Source: Marisimplicoccus sp964437815 | GTDB lineage: Bacteria > Bacteroidota > Bacteroidia > Flavobacteriales > Flavobacteriaceae | Direction: 5' to 3' | DNA: 49,045 bases | Assembly (NCBI GenBank): GCA_964437815.1 | Contig: CAYTIE010000006.1 | Span: 1 to 49,045, forward strand | In this document: positions 8,660 to 17,548 of the stretch, one piece after another | Layout: each line of letters begins with the position of its first letter | How positions within the stretch are numbered: position 1 is the stretch's first letter | The notes under the pieces: generated by a model | What the model saw: only the letters and a program-made list of their open reading frames with translations | Database searches by the model: none | Told to the model about the DNA's origin: nothing | Made by a program: the position numbers and the translations under genes

Positions 8660-10495
8660 ATGAAAGACTCAAAAAATAAGCTTGAAAAGTCTTCATCGGA
8701 ATCAAAGATTCTTGAAACTAAGACAGTTCCTCCTATGCCCAAAGACAAAAGGACTAAAGAATATAAACAATGGTATAAAAAATACGGAAAAGAGGAGCTA
8801 GAAGATAAAGCTTCTCAAATAAAGAAAAAGAAAAGTATAAAACAAAAAAAAGAAGTTTTAGAGATTCCCCCAATGCCTAAAGATAAAAGGACCAAAGAAT
8901 ATAAACAATGGTATAAAAAACACGGGGAAAAAGATAAAAAAGATAAAATTACACCTTCAAAAAAAAGTAAGTCTAAAAAAGTAGACTCTGAAATTGACAA
9001 AAACATAAAACTAAAAGATTTAGTAATTCTATTTAATGATAAAGTAGACTCTGACGAATGGATTTCAAAAAGAAAGGTAATTGAAGAAATTAAAAAAAGA
9101 ATTGATTTAGCACTTAAAAAGGAATTTGATAAAGAAAAAAAGAAGTTTGATAATAATAAAAAAAGTGATGAAAAATTCTTTTATAAATCAGATAGTAAAA
9201 TCCAGTTCCAAAAATCATTAAAGACCTATTCAGCAAAAAAAAGAAAATATTATTCTGAAATAGGAACTATACAAAAAGAAAATCTTCAAAAAAGATTAGA
9301 ACTAATTGAGAAAATAAAAGATTTACTTAATATAGAGAGAAAACCAAATAATCTATATCAAACATTTAAGAAATATAAAGAGCAGTGGCATAATATAGGT
9401 CAAGTGCCTATTACAGAAAGAAATAACATTTGGGAGACATATAGACATCATGTTAAAAAATTTTATGATTTTTTACACCTTAACAGAGAATTAAGAGAAC
9501 TAGATTTCAAACATAATTATGATGAAAAGATTAAAATTATCAAAAAGGCTGAAGCGCTAGATAAAGTTAATAATACAATGCAAGCATCTAGAGATTTAAA
9601 TATTTTACATAAGTTATGGAAAAATGAATTAGGTCCAGTATCAAAGGAATTTAGAGAAGAATTGTGGATAAGATTTCAAAAAGCATCCAATAAGATTCAT
9701 GCAAAAAGACAAAAACATCAGAAAGAAATTAATAGTTTACAAAATAAAAATTCATTAGAAAAAGAGAAAGTCTTAGGAAAAATGAGGGGATCATTAGAGA
9801 AAGTTCCAGATTCTCATAATGAATGGCAAAATAGAATTCAACTATTCAATAAACTTAAAGATGAGTTTCAAAAAATCAGGAATATACCAAAGAAAAAGAA
9901 TAAAAATTTTTGGAATGAGTTTAGGACTATAACAAAAGAATTTAATAATAAAAAGAACAGCTTTTATAAAAATCAAAAAATTGATATTAAGAAGAACATA
10001 GATAAGAAGAAAAATCTAATAGAGGAGATAAGTAATATTCTTAAACAAGAAAATCATGCTCAAAACTATAAAAGAGTTGTTGAGATCCAAAATGAATGGA
10101 AAAAAGTTGGGTATATTCCAAGGAAAATTTCAAATTCACTATGGCATAAATTTAGACTATCGTGTACTGAGTTTTTTAATAAACTGAAATCTAAACCTAG
10201 AATAAGCAACAAAGAGAAAAATGTTATCAAAAAGGGTAAACAGAAAGAAATTCTAAAAAGAAAGATATCCGAACTAGAAAATGAATCAAATCAGTTTGAA
10301 AATAACCTAGAATATTTTACAAATTCAAGTAGTGATAATCCTTTATTTAAAGATGTTTCATCTAAACTAACTTCAATAAATGATAAAATTGTAGTTTTGA
10401 AAAAGAAATTGAACAAAATAACAAAAACTGAAAAAGCGGAAGTTGCTAAATTAGCTGCAACTCAAGAAGAAGCTGCAACTCAAGAAGAAGTTTAA
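8660..10495 (+). CDS. Lysine-rich DUF349 protein
   Basis: A 611-residue, very lysine-rich cytoplasmic protein. At least four DUF349-type helical units are visible, each with a W-x(n)-G/P-W/F pattern: QWHNIGQVPITERNNIWE, a second around LWKNELGPVSKEFREELW, a third around FQKIRNIPKKKNKNFWNEF and a fourth around EWKKVGYIPRKISNSLWHKF. The unusual part is the N-terminus: an exact 18-residue motif (PPMPKDKRTKEYKQWYKK) occurs twice, at residues 24-41 and 70-87. The C-terminus ends with a duplicated AATQEE. Function is unknown to me; a nucleic-acid or ribosome-associated role would fit the charge but is a guess. The 3' end overlaps the convergent def gene by 4 bases. Confidence 0.85.
   Translation: MKDSKNKLEKSSSESKILETKTVPPMPKDKRTKEYKQWYKKYGKEELEDKASQIKKKKSIKQKKEVLEIPPMPKDKRTKEYKQWYKKHGEKDKKDKITPSKKSKSKKVDSEIDKNIKLKDLVILFNDKVDSDEWISKRKVIEEIKKRIDLALKKEFDKEKKKFDNNKKSDEKFFYKSDSKIQFQKSLKTYSAKKRKYYSEIGTIQKENLQKRLELIEKIKDLLNIERKPNNLYQTFKKYKEQWHNIGQVPITERNNIWETYRHHVKKFYDFLHLNRELRELDFKHNYDEKIKIIKKAEALDKVNNTMQASRDLNILHKLWKNELGPVSKEFREELWIRFQKASNKIHAKRQKHQKEINSLQNKNSLEKEKVLGKMRGSLEKVPDSHNEWQNRIQLFNKLKDEFQKIRNIPKKKNKNFWNEFRTITKEFNNKKNSFYKNQKIDIKKNIDKKKNLIEEISNILKQENHAQNYKRVVEIQNEWKKVGYIPRKISNSLWHKFRLSCTEFFNKLKSKPRISNKEKNVIKKGKQKEILKRKISELENESNQFENNLEYFTNSSSDNPLFKDVSSKLTSINDKIVVLKKKLNKITKTEKAEVAKLAATQEEAATQEEV
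8729..8926 (+). repeat. Two-copy repeat in the N-terminus of the DUF349 gene
   Basis: Two 60-base copies, 8729-8788 and 8867-8926, encode 20 residues that differ only at the 19th (Y or H). The DNA copies differ at several third codon positions (for example gac/gat and act/acc). The protein sequence is therefore conserved while the DNA has drifted, which points to selection on the peptide rather than a very recent duplication. Confidence 0.9.
10454..10489 (+). repeat. Perfect 18-base tandem duplication at the 3' end of the DUF349 gene
   Basis: GCTGCAACTCAAGAAGAA occurs twice in tandem, encoding AATQEE twice just before the final valine and stop. The copies are identical, which suggests a recent slippage event. 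Confidence 0.92.
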
Positions 10496-11067
10496 GTATT
10501 TTTTTTATAAAAATTCATCTTATAATTAGGCTCAAAATCTCCTGCAGATATAATATCCAATTTTACTTTGAGCTCTCTTTTCCTTAACAAAGATATTCTG
10601 TCAGTAAATAAAATACCATTTAAATGGTCATACTCATGTTGAATTACTCTAGCAATTATACCTGAACATGTAATTTTCTTTTGATTAAATTTCTCATCTA
10701 GAAACTCTATTGTTAAATTTTTTCTTCTAGTAATTTCCTCTGAAATATCAGGTATACTAAGGCATCCTTCTGAAAAAATAAAGTCATCACCAAATTCATC
10801 TATAATTATTGGATTTATAAATACTTGCTGAAGTTTTTCTATTTCTGACTTATTGAAAGATTCCTCTTCTTGAAAATAGTCAAAATCTGCAATAAAAATT
10901 TGTTTTAGAACTCCGATTTGAGGAGCTGCCAATCCAACACCATTAGCATTATACATTGTTTCCCACATATCAACAATTAAGTCTGAAACATCTTCATTCT
11001 TAATATCAACTTTAGTTGAGGTTTGTTTTAGGATTGGGTTACCATATGCAAGTATTGGTCTAATCAT
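10492..11067 (-). CDS. def: Peptide deformylase
   Basis: Def removes the N-formyl group from nascent proteins at the ribosome exit. All three catalytic motifs are intact: GVGLAAPQ at 43-50, EGCLSIP at 100-106 (metal ligand Cys102) and QHEYDHLNG at 143-151 (metal ligands His144 and His148, catalytic Glu145). At 191 residues it fits the normal size. The start codon lies inside the 3' end of ruvX (8-base overlap), so the two minus-strand genes are likely one transcript. The 3' end overlaps the convergent DUF349 gene by 4 bases, which leaves no room for a separate terminator. Confidence 0.96.
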   Translation of the reverse strand: MIRPILAYGNPILKQTSTKVDIKNEDVSDLIVDMWETMYNANGVGLAAPQIGVLKQIFIADFDYFQEEESFNKSEIEKLQQVFINPIIIDEFGDDFIFSEGCLSIPDISEEITRRKNLTIEFLDEKFNQKKITCSGIIARVIQHEYDHLNGILFTDRISLLRKRELKVKLDIISAGDFEPNYKMNFYKKNT

Positions 11068-11476
11068 AATTATATTTTAAATAGTATTGAAGAATTAAAG
11101 TTGCACTAATCTTATCTATATTTTCTTTATCCCTCCTTTTCATCTTACCTATTCCAGATTTTAATATAGTTTGTTTTGCAATTTTTGAGGTAAATCTTTC
11201 ATCAATCCTGTTTACTAATATATTTGGAAATTTAGTATTAAGCAATTTAACTAAACTAAGAATATTTGTTTCTATGTTTGACAGATTACCTTTTAAGTCA
11301 TAAGGCTTTCCTATTATTATTTTTTCTATAATCTCAGTTTTTTTTATTTCCTGGATTACGTTAATAAGATTATCTGATTTGACTGTTTTGAATGGAAAAG
11401 CAATTTTATTAGATTCATCTGAAATTGATATTCCTGTTCTTTTTAATCCAAAATCTATTCCTAAACACTTACCCAT
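11060..11476 (-). CDS. ruvX: Putative pre-16S rRNA nuclease, YqgF/RuvX family
   Basis: A 138-residue RNase H-fold protein of the YqgF/RuvX family, which takes part in 5'-end maturation of 16S rRNA. Hallmarks are GIDFGLKRTGIS at residues 6-17 (first catalytic Asp8), IGKPYDLKG, the DERFTS motif and DKISATLIL near the C-terminus (last catalytic Asp). The ATG at 11476 is well placed for the family. It overlaps def by 8 bases and is divergent from sua5 across a 55-base spacer. A TAATTTTG box reads leftward at 11523-11516 in that spacer and could be the -7 element of the ruvX-def promoter, but no good -33 box accompanies it. Confidence 0.92.
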   Translation of the reverse strand: MGKCLGIDFGLKRTGISISDESNKIAFPFKTVKSDNLINVIQEIKKTEIIEKIIIGKPYDLKGNLSNIETNILSLVKLLNTKFPNILVNRIDERFTSKIAKQTILKSGIGKMKRRDKENIDKISATLILQYYLKYNYD

Positions 11477-11531
11477 AAGTACATTTATTCAATTAAATTA
11501 TTTTAATTTTATAAACAAAATTACTATAAAA

Positions 11532-12086
11532 TTGGAGAATGAAATCTCAAAAGCGACTGAAACACTTAGGAAAGGTGGCACTATTCTATATCCAACAGAT
11601 ACCATCTGGGGTATAGGATGTGATGCCACATCTAATAATGCAGTAATAGAAGTTTATAGAATGAAAAAGAGAGATTTTAAAAAGCCTCTTATTTGTTTAG
11701 CTTCTAGTTATGAGATGATAAGTGGGTATCTAGAATCTATGCCTGATTTTGACTATTATGAGTTATCTAAAAATAGACCTACTACTTTTATTTTTGATTT
11801 TCCAAAAGGAATTTCAGATTATATAACAAAATATTCTAAATCGATAGGTTTTAGAGTTCCAAATAATGATTTTTGCAAAAAATTAATTAGTGAATTTGGT
11901 AAACCTATTGTCTCTACTTCAGCTAATTTATCTGAAGATAATGTCCCTTCAAACTTTAAAGAAATAAACATAGCAATAAAAGAAAGTGTAGACTATATTG
12001 TAAAGTATGAAAAGGGAAAAAGTTATTCATTACCATCAAGAGTAATAAAATTAAGAAATGATGGTAGTTTTGAAAAAATAAGATGA
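11532..12086 (+). CDS. L-threonylcarbamoyladenylate synthase, Sua5/YrdC type
   Basis: This enzyme makes threonylcarbamoyl-AMP from threonine, bicarbonate and ATP for the t6A modification of tRNA. Diagnostic motifs are GGTILYPTDTIWGIGCDA at the N-terminus, KKRDFKKPL, GFRVPNN and STSANLSEDN. The open frame continues upstream to an ATG at 11379, but that extension would run antisense through ruvX and has no homology-like content. I therefore chose TTG at 11532, which gives MENEISKATETLRKGGT, the usual lead for the family, and 184 residues. It is the short YrdC-like form without a separate Sua5 C-terminal domain. It overlaps the next gene by 4 bases (ATGA). Confidence 0.9.
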   Translation: MENEISKATETLRKGGTILYPTDTIWGIGCDATSNNAVIEVYRMKKRDFKKPLICLASSYEMISGYLESMPDFDYYELSKNRPTTFIFDFPKGISDYITKYSKSIGFRVPNNDFCKKLISEFGKPIVSTSANLSEDNVPSNFKEINIAIKESVDYIVKYEKGKSYSLPSRVIKLRNDGSFEKIR

Positions 12087-13513
12087 ATATAAATAATAAA
12101 GAAATAGTCAAATTACTTAATCTTGATATATTCAAGTTAATTTCTGATGCATCTGAAGAACTAAATCTAGAGACATATATTGTAGGGGGATTTGTGAGAG
12201 ATCTTATTTTATATAATAAATTAAATAAGGATATTGATATTATGTGTGTTGGTTCAGGAATTGATTTAGCTAAAGCTTTTCATAAAAAAATTAAACCTAA
12301 TGTAACACCTTCAAAGATTAACATCTACAAGAGATTTGGAACAGCAATGATCAGTCATAATAATTATAAGATTGAATTTGTAGGAGCCAGAAAAGAATCA
12401 TATTCAAAAGATAGTAGGAATCCTAGTGTAGAAACAGGTAGCTTCATGGATGATATGTTAAGAAGAGATTTTACCATTAATACACTTGCTTTATCATTAA
12501 ACAAGAATACATTCGGTAATTTAATTGATACTTTTGATGGAATTAAGGATTTAGAAAAAGGTGTTATTATTACTCCAACAACACCTGATAAAACTTTTTC
12601 AGATGATCCACTTCGAATGTTAAGAGCAGTTAGATTTGCATGTCAATTAGGTTTTATTATTCATGAAGACACTATAAAATCAATCATAAAAAATTCAGAA
12701 AGAATTAATATACTTTCTTCTGAAAGGATCACAGATGAAATAAACAAAATTCTTATGTCAAAAATTCCATCTATTGGGTTTAAAAATCTTGAAAAGTTTA
12801 ATATCCTTAATAATATTATTCCAGAGTTAATTGATTTAAAAGGTGTAGAGGAGGTTGAAGGTCAAACACATAAAGATAATTTTTACCATACTTTAGAAGT
12901 AGTTGATAACATTTCTTGTAAAACAGATAATCTTTGGTTAAGGTGGGCTGCACTTCTTCATGATATTGGTAAGTCTCCAACAAAAAAATTTAATAAAAAA
13001 AATGGATGGACTTTTCATGGCCATGAATATGTTGGTTCTAAAATGGTAAAACAAATCTTTACAAGATTAAAATTGCCTTTAAACGATTCAATGAAATATG
13101 TACAAAAAATTGTAATGATGAGTTCAAGACCCATTATAATTGCTGAAGAAATAGTTACTGACTCTGCAGTTAGAAGATTAATATATGATGCTGGTGACTC
13201 TATAGATGACCTACTGAAACTATGTGAAGCAGATATAACAACAAAGAATAAAAGAAAATTTGATAAATATCACAATAACTTTAAGATTGTTAGGGAGAAG
13301 ATTAAAATAGTTGAGGAAAAAGATAATATTAGAAATTTCCAACCACCAGTAACTGGGGAAATTATAATGAAACATTTTAAAGTTGGACCTTGTAAAGAAA
13401 TAGGAATAATAAAAGATGAAATAAAAAACGCTATTCTTGATGGGGAAATTGAAAATAATTATAAATCTGCATTTAATTTGATGAAAATTAAAGGAAAGTC
13501 TTTAGGGCTTTAA
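12083..13513 (+). CDS. cca: CCA tRNA nucleotidyltransferase with HD domain
   Basis: This enzyme adds or repairs the CCA 3' end of tRNAs. The head domain has GGFVRDLIL near residue 35 and KDIDIMCVG about 15 residues later (metal-binding Asp pair). It is followed by RRDFTINTLAL and DDPLRMLRAVRFACQLGF, which are characteristic of class II nucleotidyltransferases. The C-terminal half carries an HD-type motif, LLHDIGK near residue 294, followed by HGHEYVG, so a phosphohydrolase activity may be attached. At 476 residues this is the common Bacteroidota architecture. A poly(A) polymerase is the main alternative, but I see no second copy in the window. It shares an ATGA overlap with sua5 and is 2 bases from ctaA. 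Confidence 0.9.
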   Translation: MNINNKEIVKLLNLDIFKLISDASEELNLETYIVGGFVRDLILYNKLNKDIDIMCVGSGIDLAKAFHKKIKPNVTPSKINIYKRFGTAMISHNNYKIEFVGARKESYSKDSRNPSVETGSFMDDMLRRDFTINTLALSLNKNTFGNLIDTFDGIKDLEKGVIITPTTPDKTFSDDPLRMLRAVRFACQLGFIIHEDTIKSIIKNSERINILSSERITDEINKILMSKIPSIGFKNLEKFNILNNIIPELIDLKGVEEVEGQTHKDNFYHTLEVVDNISCKTDNLWLRWAALLHDIGKSPTKKFNKKNGWTFHGHEYVGSKMVKQIFTRLKLPLNDSMKYVQKIVMMSSRPIIIAEEIVTDSAVRRLIYDAGDSIDDLLKLCEADITTKNKRKFDKYHNNFKIVREKIKIVEEKDNIRNFQPPVTGEIIMKHFKVGPCKEIGIIKDEIKNAILDGEIENNYKSAFNLMKIKGKSLGL

Positions 13514-13515
13514 TA

Positions 13516-14547
13516 ATGAAAAATATTAGAAACCTAACAATAGCATCAATTATAATTGTATATATAGTAATTCTAGCTGGGGGGACAGTTAGAATGACAG
13601 GAAGTGGAATGGGCTGTCCAGATTGGCCAAAATGTTTTGGTTATTTAATCCCCCCAACAGATAGATCAGATATTGAGTGGAAAAAGAATCATAATTACAA
13701 AAAGAGTCAAATTATTATTTTTAATGATAGCTTGATTTATGCAAATAAAGATTTTAAAAGTGAAGATTCTATTAGAAGAGAAAATTGGACAAATTACACC
13801 AAACATGATTATTCTAAATTTAACGTATATCATACATGGATAGAATATATAAATAGACTAATTGGTGCAATAGCAGGACTATCTGTTTTAATACTATTTA
13901 TTAATTCACTTAAATTTGTTAAGAAGCAAAAGTCAATTACAATACTGGCATTTTTATCACTAATAGGTATTTTATTTCAAGCATGGTTAGGCAAAACAGT
14001 TGTTGATAGTAATCTTCTTGCAGGGAAAATAACCATTCATATGTTAATGGCAGTATTAATAGTATCTACCTTATTTATATTATTATCGAAATTAAATGAA
14101 AAGAATTCAAATCTTGTATATAATAAATATATTTCTAATCTGACTCTTATTTCATTGACATTACTCATAATTCAATTACTTTCAGGAACTGAAGTAAGAC
14201 AGTTTATTGATATTCAAATGCTTTCGAATAATTACTCTGAAAAATATAAGTGGCTTATGAATCCACCTGAAAGTTTTTATTTTCATCGAAGTTTCTCAAT
14301 AATTATATTTATTGTCAATATTTTAATATTCATAAAACTGAAAAAAATGATGATTGATAGTAAAATATTTAAAATCATAATGATACTTTTATTTATTCAG
14401 ATACTAACGGGGGTAATAATGTATTATTTTGATTTCCCTTTTGCTACTCAGCCAATACATTTATTAATTTCATCCCTTATAATTGGTTTTCAGGTTTATT
14501 TTTATGTATTATTAAAAAATAAAAAAAATTATGGTATTAAGAATTAG
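13516..14547 (+). CDS. ctaA: Heme A synthase, COX15/CtaA family
   Basis: An inner-membrane protein of 343 residues that converts heme O to heme A for aa3-type cytochrome oxidase, so the organism very likely respires oxygen. The first helix is followed by GGTVRMTGSGMGCPDWPKC, the strongest family signature. Haem-ligand histidines are placed as expected: HTWIEYINRLIG, a helix starting HMLMAVL, FHRSFS and QPIHLLIS. About eight transmembrane segments are visible. A large soluble loop (about residues 50-105) follows the first signature, as in Bacteroidota homologues. The 3' end overlaps the following small gene by 17 bases. Confidence 0.93.
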   Translation: MKNIRNLTIASIIIVYIVILAGGTVRMTGSGMGCPDWPKCFGYLIPPTDRSDIEWKKNHNYKKSQIIIFNDSLIYANKDFKSEDSIRRENWTNYTKHDYSKFNVYHTWIEYINRLIGAIAGLSVLILFINSLKFVKKQKSITILAFLSLIGILFQAWLGKTVVDSNLLAGKITIHMLMAVLIVSTLFILLSKLNEKNSNLVYNKYISNLTLISLTLLIIQLLSGTEVRQFIDIQMLSNNYSEKYKWLMNPPESFYFHRSFSIIIFIVNILIFIKLKKMMIDSKIFKIIMILLFIQILTGVIMYYFDFPFATQPIHLLISSLIIGFQVYFYVLLKNKKNYGIKN

Positions 14548-14986
14548 AGTAATATTAAATGTAGAAGAAGATGTATTAAGAGATATTGAAATTGATGAAT
14601 CATCATCAATGATAGAATTTCACAAAACTATTTCAAGTTTATTTGGCTTTGATTCTTCTGAACCATCAATTTTTTATAAATCAAATAATAAATGGGAAAG
14701 GGAAGAGGAAATTAAAATTTTTAAACTCGATAAGAATGACAAAGTTTATTGTGACTCTAATATTTCTGAATATATAAGCTCAAAAGGTGATAAGTTAATA
14801 TACATCTATGATTTTTTAAATTATTGGACTTTTTTTATTGATGTTAATGAATCTGTAGAAAAAGTTAAAGATAAAGAATATCCTTGCTGTGTGTTAAGTG
14901 TTGGTGAAGTTCCAAAAGAGTCTCCTACAAATATTTTCATTGATAATCCTGATATTGATAAAGACCCGAACGGTGATTTAAGCTAA
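14531..14986 (+). CDS. Plasmid pRiA4b ORF-3-like protein
   Basis: A 151-residue soluble, acidic protein. The start MVLRIRVIL, the block DVLRDIEIDESSSM, the segment FGFDSSEPSIFY, and KLIYIYDFLNYWTFFIDV are typical of the pRiA4b ORF-3-like family (IS1096 TnpR-like fold). The tail DNPDIDKDPNGDLS is low complexity. No biochemical function is established for the family to my knowledge. Despite the name, nothing here suggests a mobile element: no transposase or terminal repeats lie near, and the gene is wedged between ctaA (17-base overlap) and uvrB (9-base gap). That position suggests a conserved chromosomal gene of the lineage. Confidence 0.75.
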   Translation: MVLRIRVILNVEEDVLRDIEIDESSSMIEFHKTISSLFGFDSSEPSIFYKSNNKWEREEEIKIFKLDKNDKVYCDSNISEYISSKGDKLIYIYDFLNYWTFFIDVNESVEKVKDKEYPCCVLSVGEVPKESPTNIFIDNPDIDKDPNGDLS

Positions 14987-14995
14987 GATGGTATA

Positions 14996-16978
14996 ATGAG
15001 CTTTAATTTAATTTCCAATTTTTCTCCAACTGGAGACCAACCTCAAGCAATTGATGAGATAATTAAAAGTTATAATCAAAAACAAAATCATGTTACTCTT
15101 CAAGGTGTAACTGGTTCTGGTAAAACTTTTACTGTTGCTAATGTAATTAATGAATTAGATAGGCCAACATTGGTATTAGCTCATAATAAAACATTAGCTG
15201 CTCAACTTTTCTCTGAGTTTAAAAGTTTTTTTCCACAAAACTCAGTAGAATATTTTGTTTCTTATTATGATTATTATCAACCTGAAGCATATATTCCAAG
15301 TTCTGGCTTATATATTGAAAAAGATCTTTCAATAAATGAACATATCGAGAAATATCGATTAAGTGCTACTTCATCTCTCCTTTCTGGCAGAAAAGATATT
15401 ATAGTAGTTGCATCAGTATCATGTATATATGGAATCGGTAATCCATCAGAATTTAAAAAACATGTAACAGAGATTGCTGTTAATCAGCAAATTTCAATCA
15501 CAAAATTATTATCTCAATTTGTTAAAGGATTATATTCAAGAAGTCTTGATGATTTAAACAGAGGAAGTTTTAGAGTAAATGGAGATATTATTGATATTTA
15601 TCCAAGTTATTCTGATGTCTTTTATAGAATTAATTTTTTTGGAGATGAAATTGAAAGTATTGAATCTATTGATCCTATATCACTTAATAAAATCGAAAGT
15701 TTTGAGTCCATAAGAATTTTTCCAGCTGAGATTTTTGTTACTTCACAATCTAGTATTTCTTCTGCAATAAATAATATTGAAAAAGATCTTGAAGCAAGGG
15801 TAAAGTATTTTGAACAAGTTGAAAGAAAGCTTGAAGCCAAGAGAATAAAAGAAAGAACAGAATTTGACCTTGAAATGATAAAAGAACTAGGTTATTGTGC
15901 TGGTATTGAAAATTATTCAAGATATCTGGATGGAAGAAAACCTGGCACAAGACCTTTTTGTCTTTTAGATTATTTTTCTGAAGATTATCTTATGGTTATT
16001 GATGAAAGTCATGTAACAATTCCTCAAGTTCATGCAATGTATGGTGGAGACAAAAGTAGAAAAGAGAATTTAGTAGAATATGGATTTAGACTACCAGCTG
16101 CATTAGATAATAGACCTCTAAAATTTGAAGAGTTTGAAAGTATTCAAGACAAAGTATTATATGTTAGTGCAACACCAGCAGATTACGAACTTGAAAAAAG
16201 TGAAGGATTTTATATTCAACAAATTATTAGACCAACTGGAGTACTTGATCCAATAATTGAGGTAAAACCATCTAAAAATCAAATTGATGACCTAATAGAG
16301 GAGATATTGTTAAGAGTAGAATCAGACGAAAGAGTATTGGTTACAACTTTAACAAAAAGAATGGCTGAAGAATTGACAAAGTTTCTTCTTAAATCTCAAA
16401 TTAGAACAAACTATATCCATAGTGATATTGATACACTCGAAAGGGTTGAGATTATGCAAAATTTAAGGAAAGGAATTTTTGATGTTGTAGTAGGTGTTAA
16501 TTTATTAAGAGAAGGCTTAGACCTTCCTGAAGTATCACTTGTTGTTATTCTAGATGCAGACAAAGAAGGATTCTTAAGAAGCCATAGATCATTAATTCAA
16601 ACAATTGGAAGAGCAGCAAGGCACATCAAAGGAAAAGCTATTATGTATGCTGATAAAATAACTAATAGTATGAAGAAGACAATTGATGAAACTGCTTATA
16701 GAAGAAAGAAGCAAGAAGAATACAATAAGGAAAATAAAATTATTCCAAAAGCAATGATAAAGTCATTTGATACTGCATTTGAAAAGGAAAAACAATTAAT
16801 ATCATCAGACTACAAAGATTTCGAAAAAGATTTAGATATTTATTTAACAAAAGCTGCCTTAGAGAAAAAAATTAAACAACTTAGAAAAGAAATGGAAGAT
16901 ACGGCTAAGAAATTGGACTTTATAAAGGCAGCAGAGATAAGGGATAAAATCAAATTTCTTAAAGATAAAGTCAAATAA
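14996..16978 (+). CDS. uvrB: Excinuclease ABC subunit B
   Basis: UvrB is the damage-verifying helicase of nucleotide excision repair and works with UvrA and UvrC. The Walker A motif is GVTGSGKT at 37-44. The beta-hairpin region reads YDYYQPEAYIPSSGLYIEKD. Later motifs are VIDESHVTIPQ, VLYVSATPADYE, VGVNLLREGLDLPEVSLV and QTIGRAARH. The C-terminal UVR motif for UvrC binding is present (about KKIKQLRKEM to AAEIRDKIKFL). At 660 residues it is full length with no lesion seen. uvrA and uvrC are not in the window. The gene ends just before a strong hairpin shared with hsp20. Confidence 0.98.
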   Translation: MSFNLISNFSPTGDQPQAIDEIIKSYNQKQNHVTLQGVTGSGKTFTVANVINELDRPTLVLAHNKTLAAQLFSEFKSFFPQNSVEYFVSYYDYYQPEAYIPSSGLYIEKDLSINEHIEKYRLSATSSLLSGRKDIIVVASVSCIYGIGNPSEFKKHVTEIAVNQQISITKLLSQFVKGLYSRSLDDLNRGSFRVNGDIIDIYPSYSDVFYRINFFGDEIESIESIDPISLNKIESFESIRIFPAEIFVTSQSSISSAINNIEKDLEARVKYFEQVERKLEAKRIKERTEFDLEMIKELGYCAGIENYSRYLDGRKPGTRPFCLLDYFSEDYLMVIDESHVTIPQVHAMYGGDKSRKENLVEYGFRLPAALDNRPLKFEEFESIQDKVLYVSATPADYELEKSEGFYIQQIIRPTGVLDPIIEVKPSKNQIDDLIEEILLRVESDERVLVTTLTKRMAEELTKFLLKSQIRTNYIHSDIDTLERVEIMQNLRKGIFDVVVGVNLLREGLDLPEVSLVVILDADKEGFLRSHRSLIQTIGRAARHIKGKAIMYADKITNSMKKTIDETAYRRKKQEEYNKENKIIPKAMIKSFDTAFEKEKQLISSDYKDFEKDLDIYLTKAALEKKIKQLRKEMEDTAKKLDFIKAAEIRDKIKFLKDKVK

Positions 16979-16980
16979 AA

Positions 16981-17010
16981 AAGGTGCATTTTCATGCACC
17001 TTCTTTTTTA
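16981..17010. terminator. Bidirectional intrinsic terminator between uvrB and hsp20
   Basis: AAGGTGCAT (16981-16989), a 4-base loop TTTC, then ATGCACCTT (16994-17002) form a perfect 9-bp stem. The right side is followed by CTTTTTTA and the left side is preceded by a run of A. It can therefore end both the rightward uvrB transcript and the leftward hsp20 transcript. It lies exactly between the two convergent stop codons. Confidence 0.9.
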
Positions 17011-17013
17011 TAA

Positions 17014-17436
17014 TTATCCAATAGTTATTACCCTATTAGATTTTGAAATACTATCCTTTTTCTTAGGTAGCAATATTTTCAGGATTCCATTTTTATAACT
17101 TCCTTTTATTTTATCTAGGTTAACTGATTCTGGAACTTTAAATGATCTTTGAAAAGATGAATAATTAAATTCATTAAGTCTTAAATTTTCATTAGATACA
17201 TTATTTGATGTTTCAGATGATATTATAAGAACGTTATTATCTAGTTCAATTGAAAAATCATCCTTTTTCATGCCCGGAACAGCTAAGTCAATTTCAAATG
17301 AATCATCATTCTCAATTGTGTTAACAGAAGGAACAGAATAATTTCTATTTAAAAAATTAACCCCAAAGTCACCATTAAAAAATTCATTTATTAATGATGG
17401 GAACATATGATTGTTATTATATTTTACAATTTTCAT
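17014..17436 (-). CDS. Small heat shock protein, Hsp20/alpha-crystallin family
   Basis: A 140-residue ATP-independent holdase chaperone. The alpha-crystallin domain covers about residues 36-130, from SVNTIENDDSFEIDLAVPGM through KDDFSIELDNNVLIIS to SYKNGILKILLPKK, which contains the conserved G-x-L core. The C-terminal VITIG supplies an I/V-x-I/V anchor used for oligomer assembly. The gene is monocistronic: sucC ends 137 bases upstream and a terminator follows. The upstream spacer carries a promoter-like pair of boxes and two TGAC-N5-GTCA palindromes, so stress-controlled expression is likely. Confidence 0.93.
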   Translation of the reverse strand: MKIVKYNNNHMFPSLINEFFNGDFGVNFLNRNYSVPSVNTIENDDSFEIDLAVPGMKKDDFSIELDNNVLIISSETSNNVSNENLRLNEFNYSSFQRSFKVPESVNLDKIKGSYKNGILKILLPKKKDSISKSNRVITIG

Positions 17437-17517
17437 AATCTTTTTTTTAGTTAAACAATTATTTTAAAACAATGGAAAATTGAATTAAAATCAATTAACT
17501 ATAGTCAAAATAAATAC

Positions 17518-17548
17518 CAAACCTAAAATTATGACCTTTTGTCATAAA
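17518..17548 (-). promoter_or_regulatory. Putative hsp20 promoter of Bacteroidota type
   Basis: Read leftward, TAGGTTTG at 17525-17518 matches the Bacteroidota -7 consensus TAnnTTTG. TTTA at 17548-17545, 19 bases upstream, is a three-of-four match to the -33 box TTTG. The implied start is near 17511, with a leader of about 75 bases before the hsp20 ATG. The palindrome 17531-17545 occupies the spacer between the two boxes. Confidence 0.45.

Noticed and set aside
11379..11531. N-terminal extension of the Sua5-type protein from an ATG at 11379
   Set aside because: The extension is antisense to ruvX and matches nothing expected for the family. The TTG at 11532 fits the usual N-terminus.
14531..14986. 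Mobile element suggested by the pRiA4b ORF-3 family name
   Set aside because: No transposase, inverted terminal repeats or target duplication around it, and overlap with ctaA argues against recent insertion.
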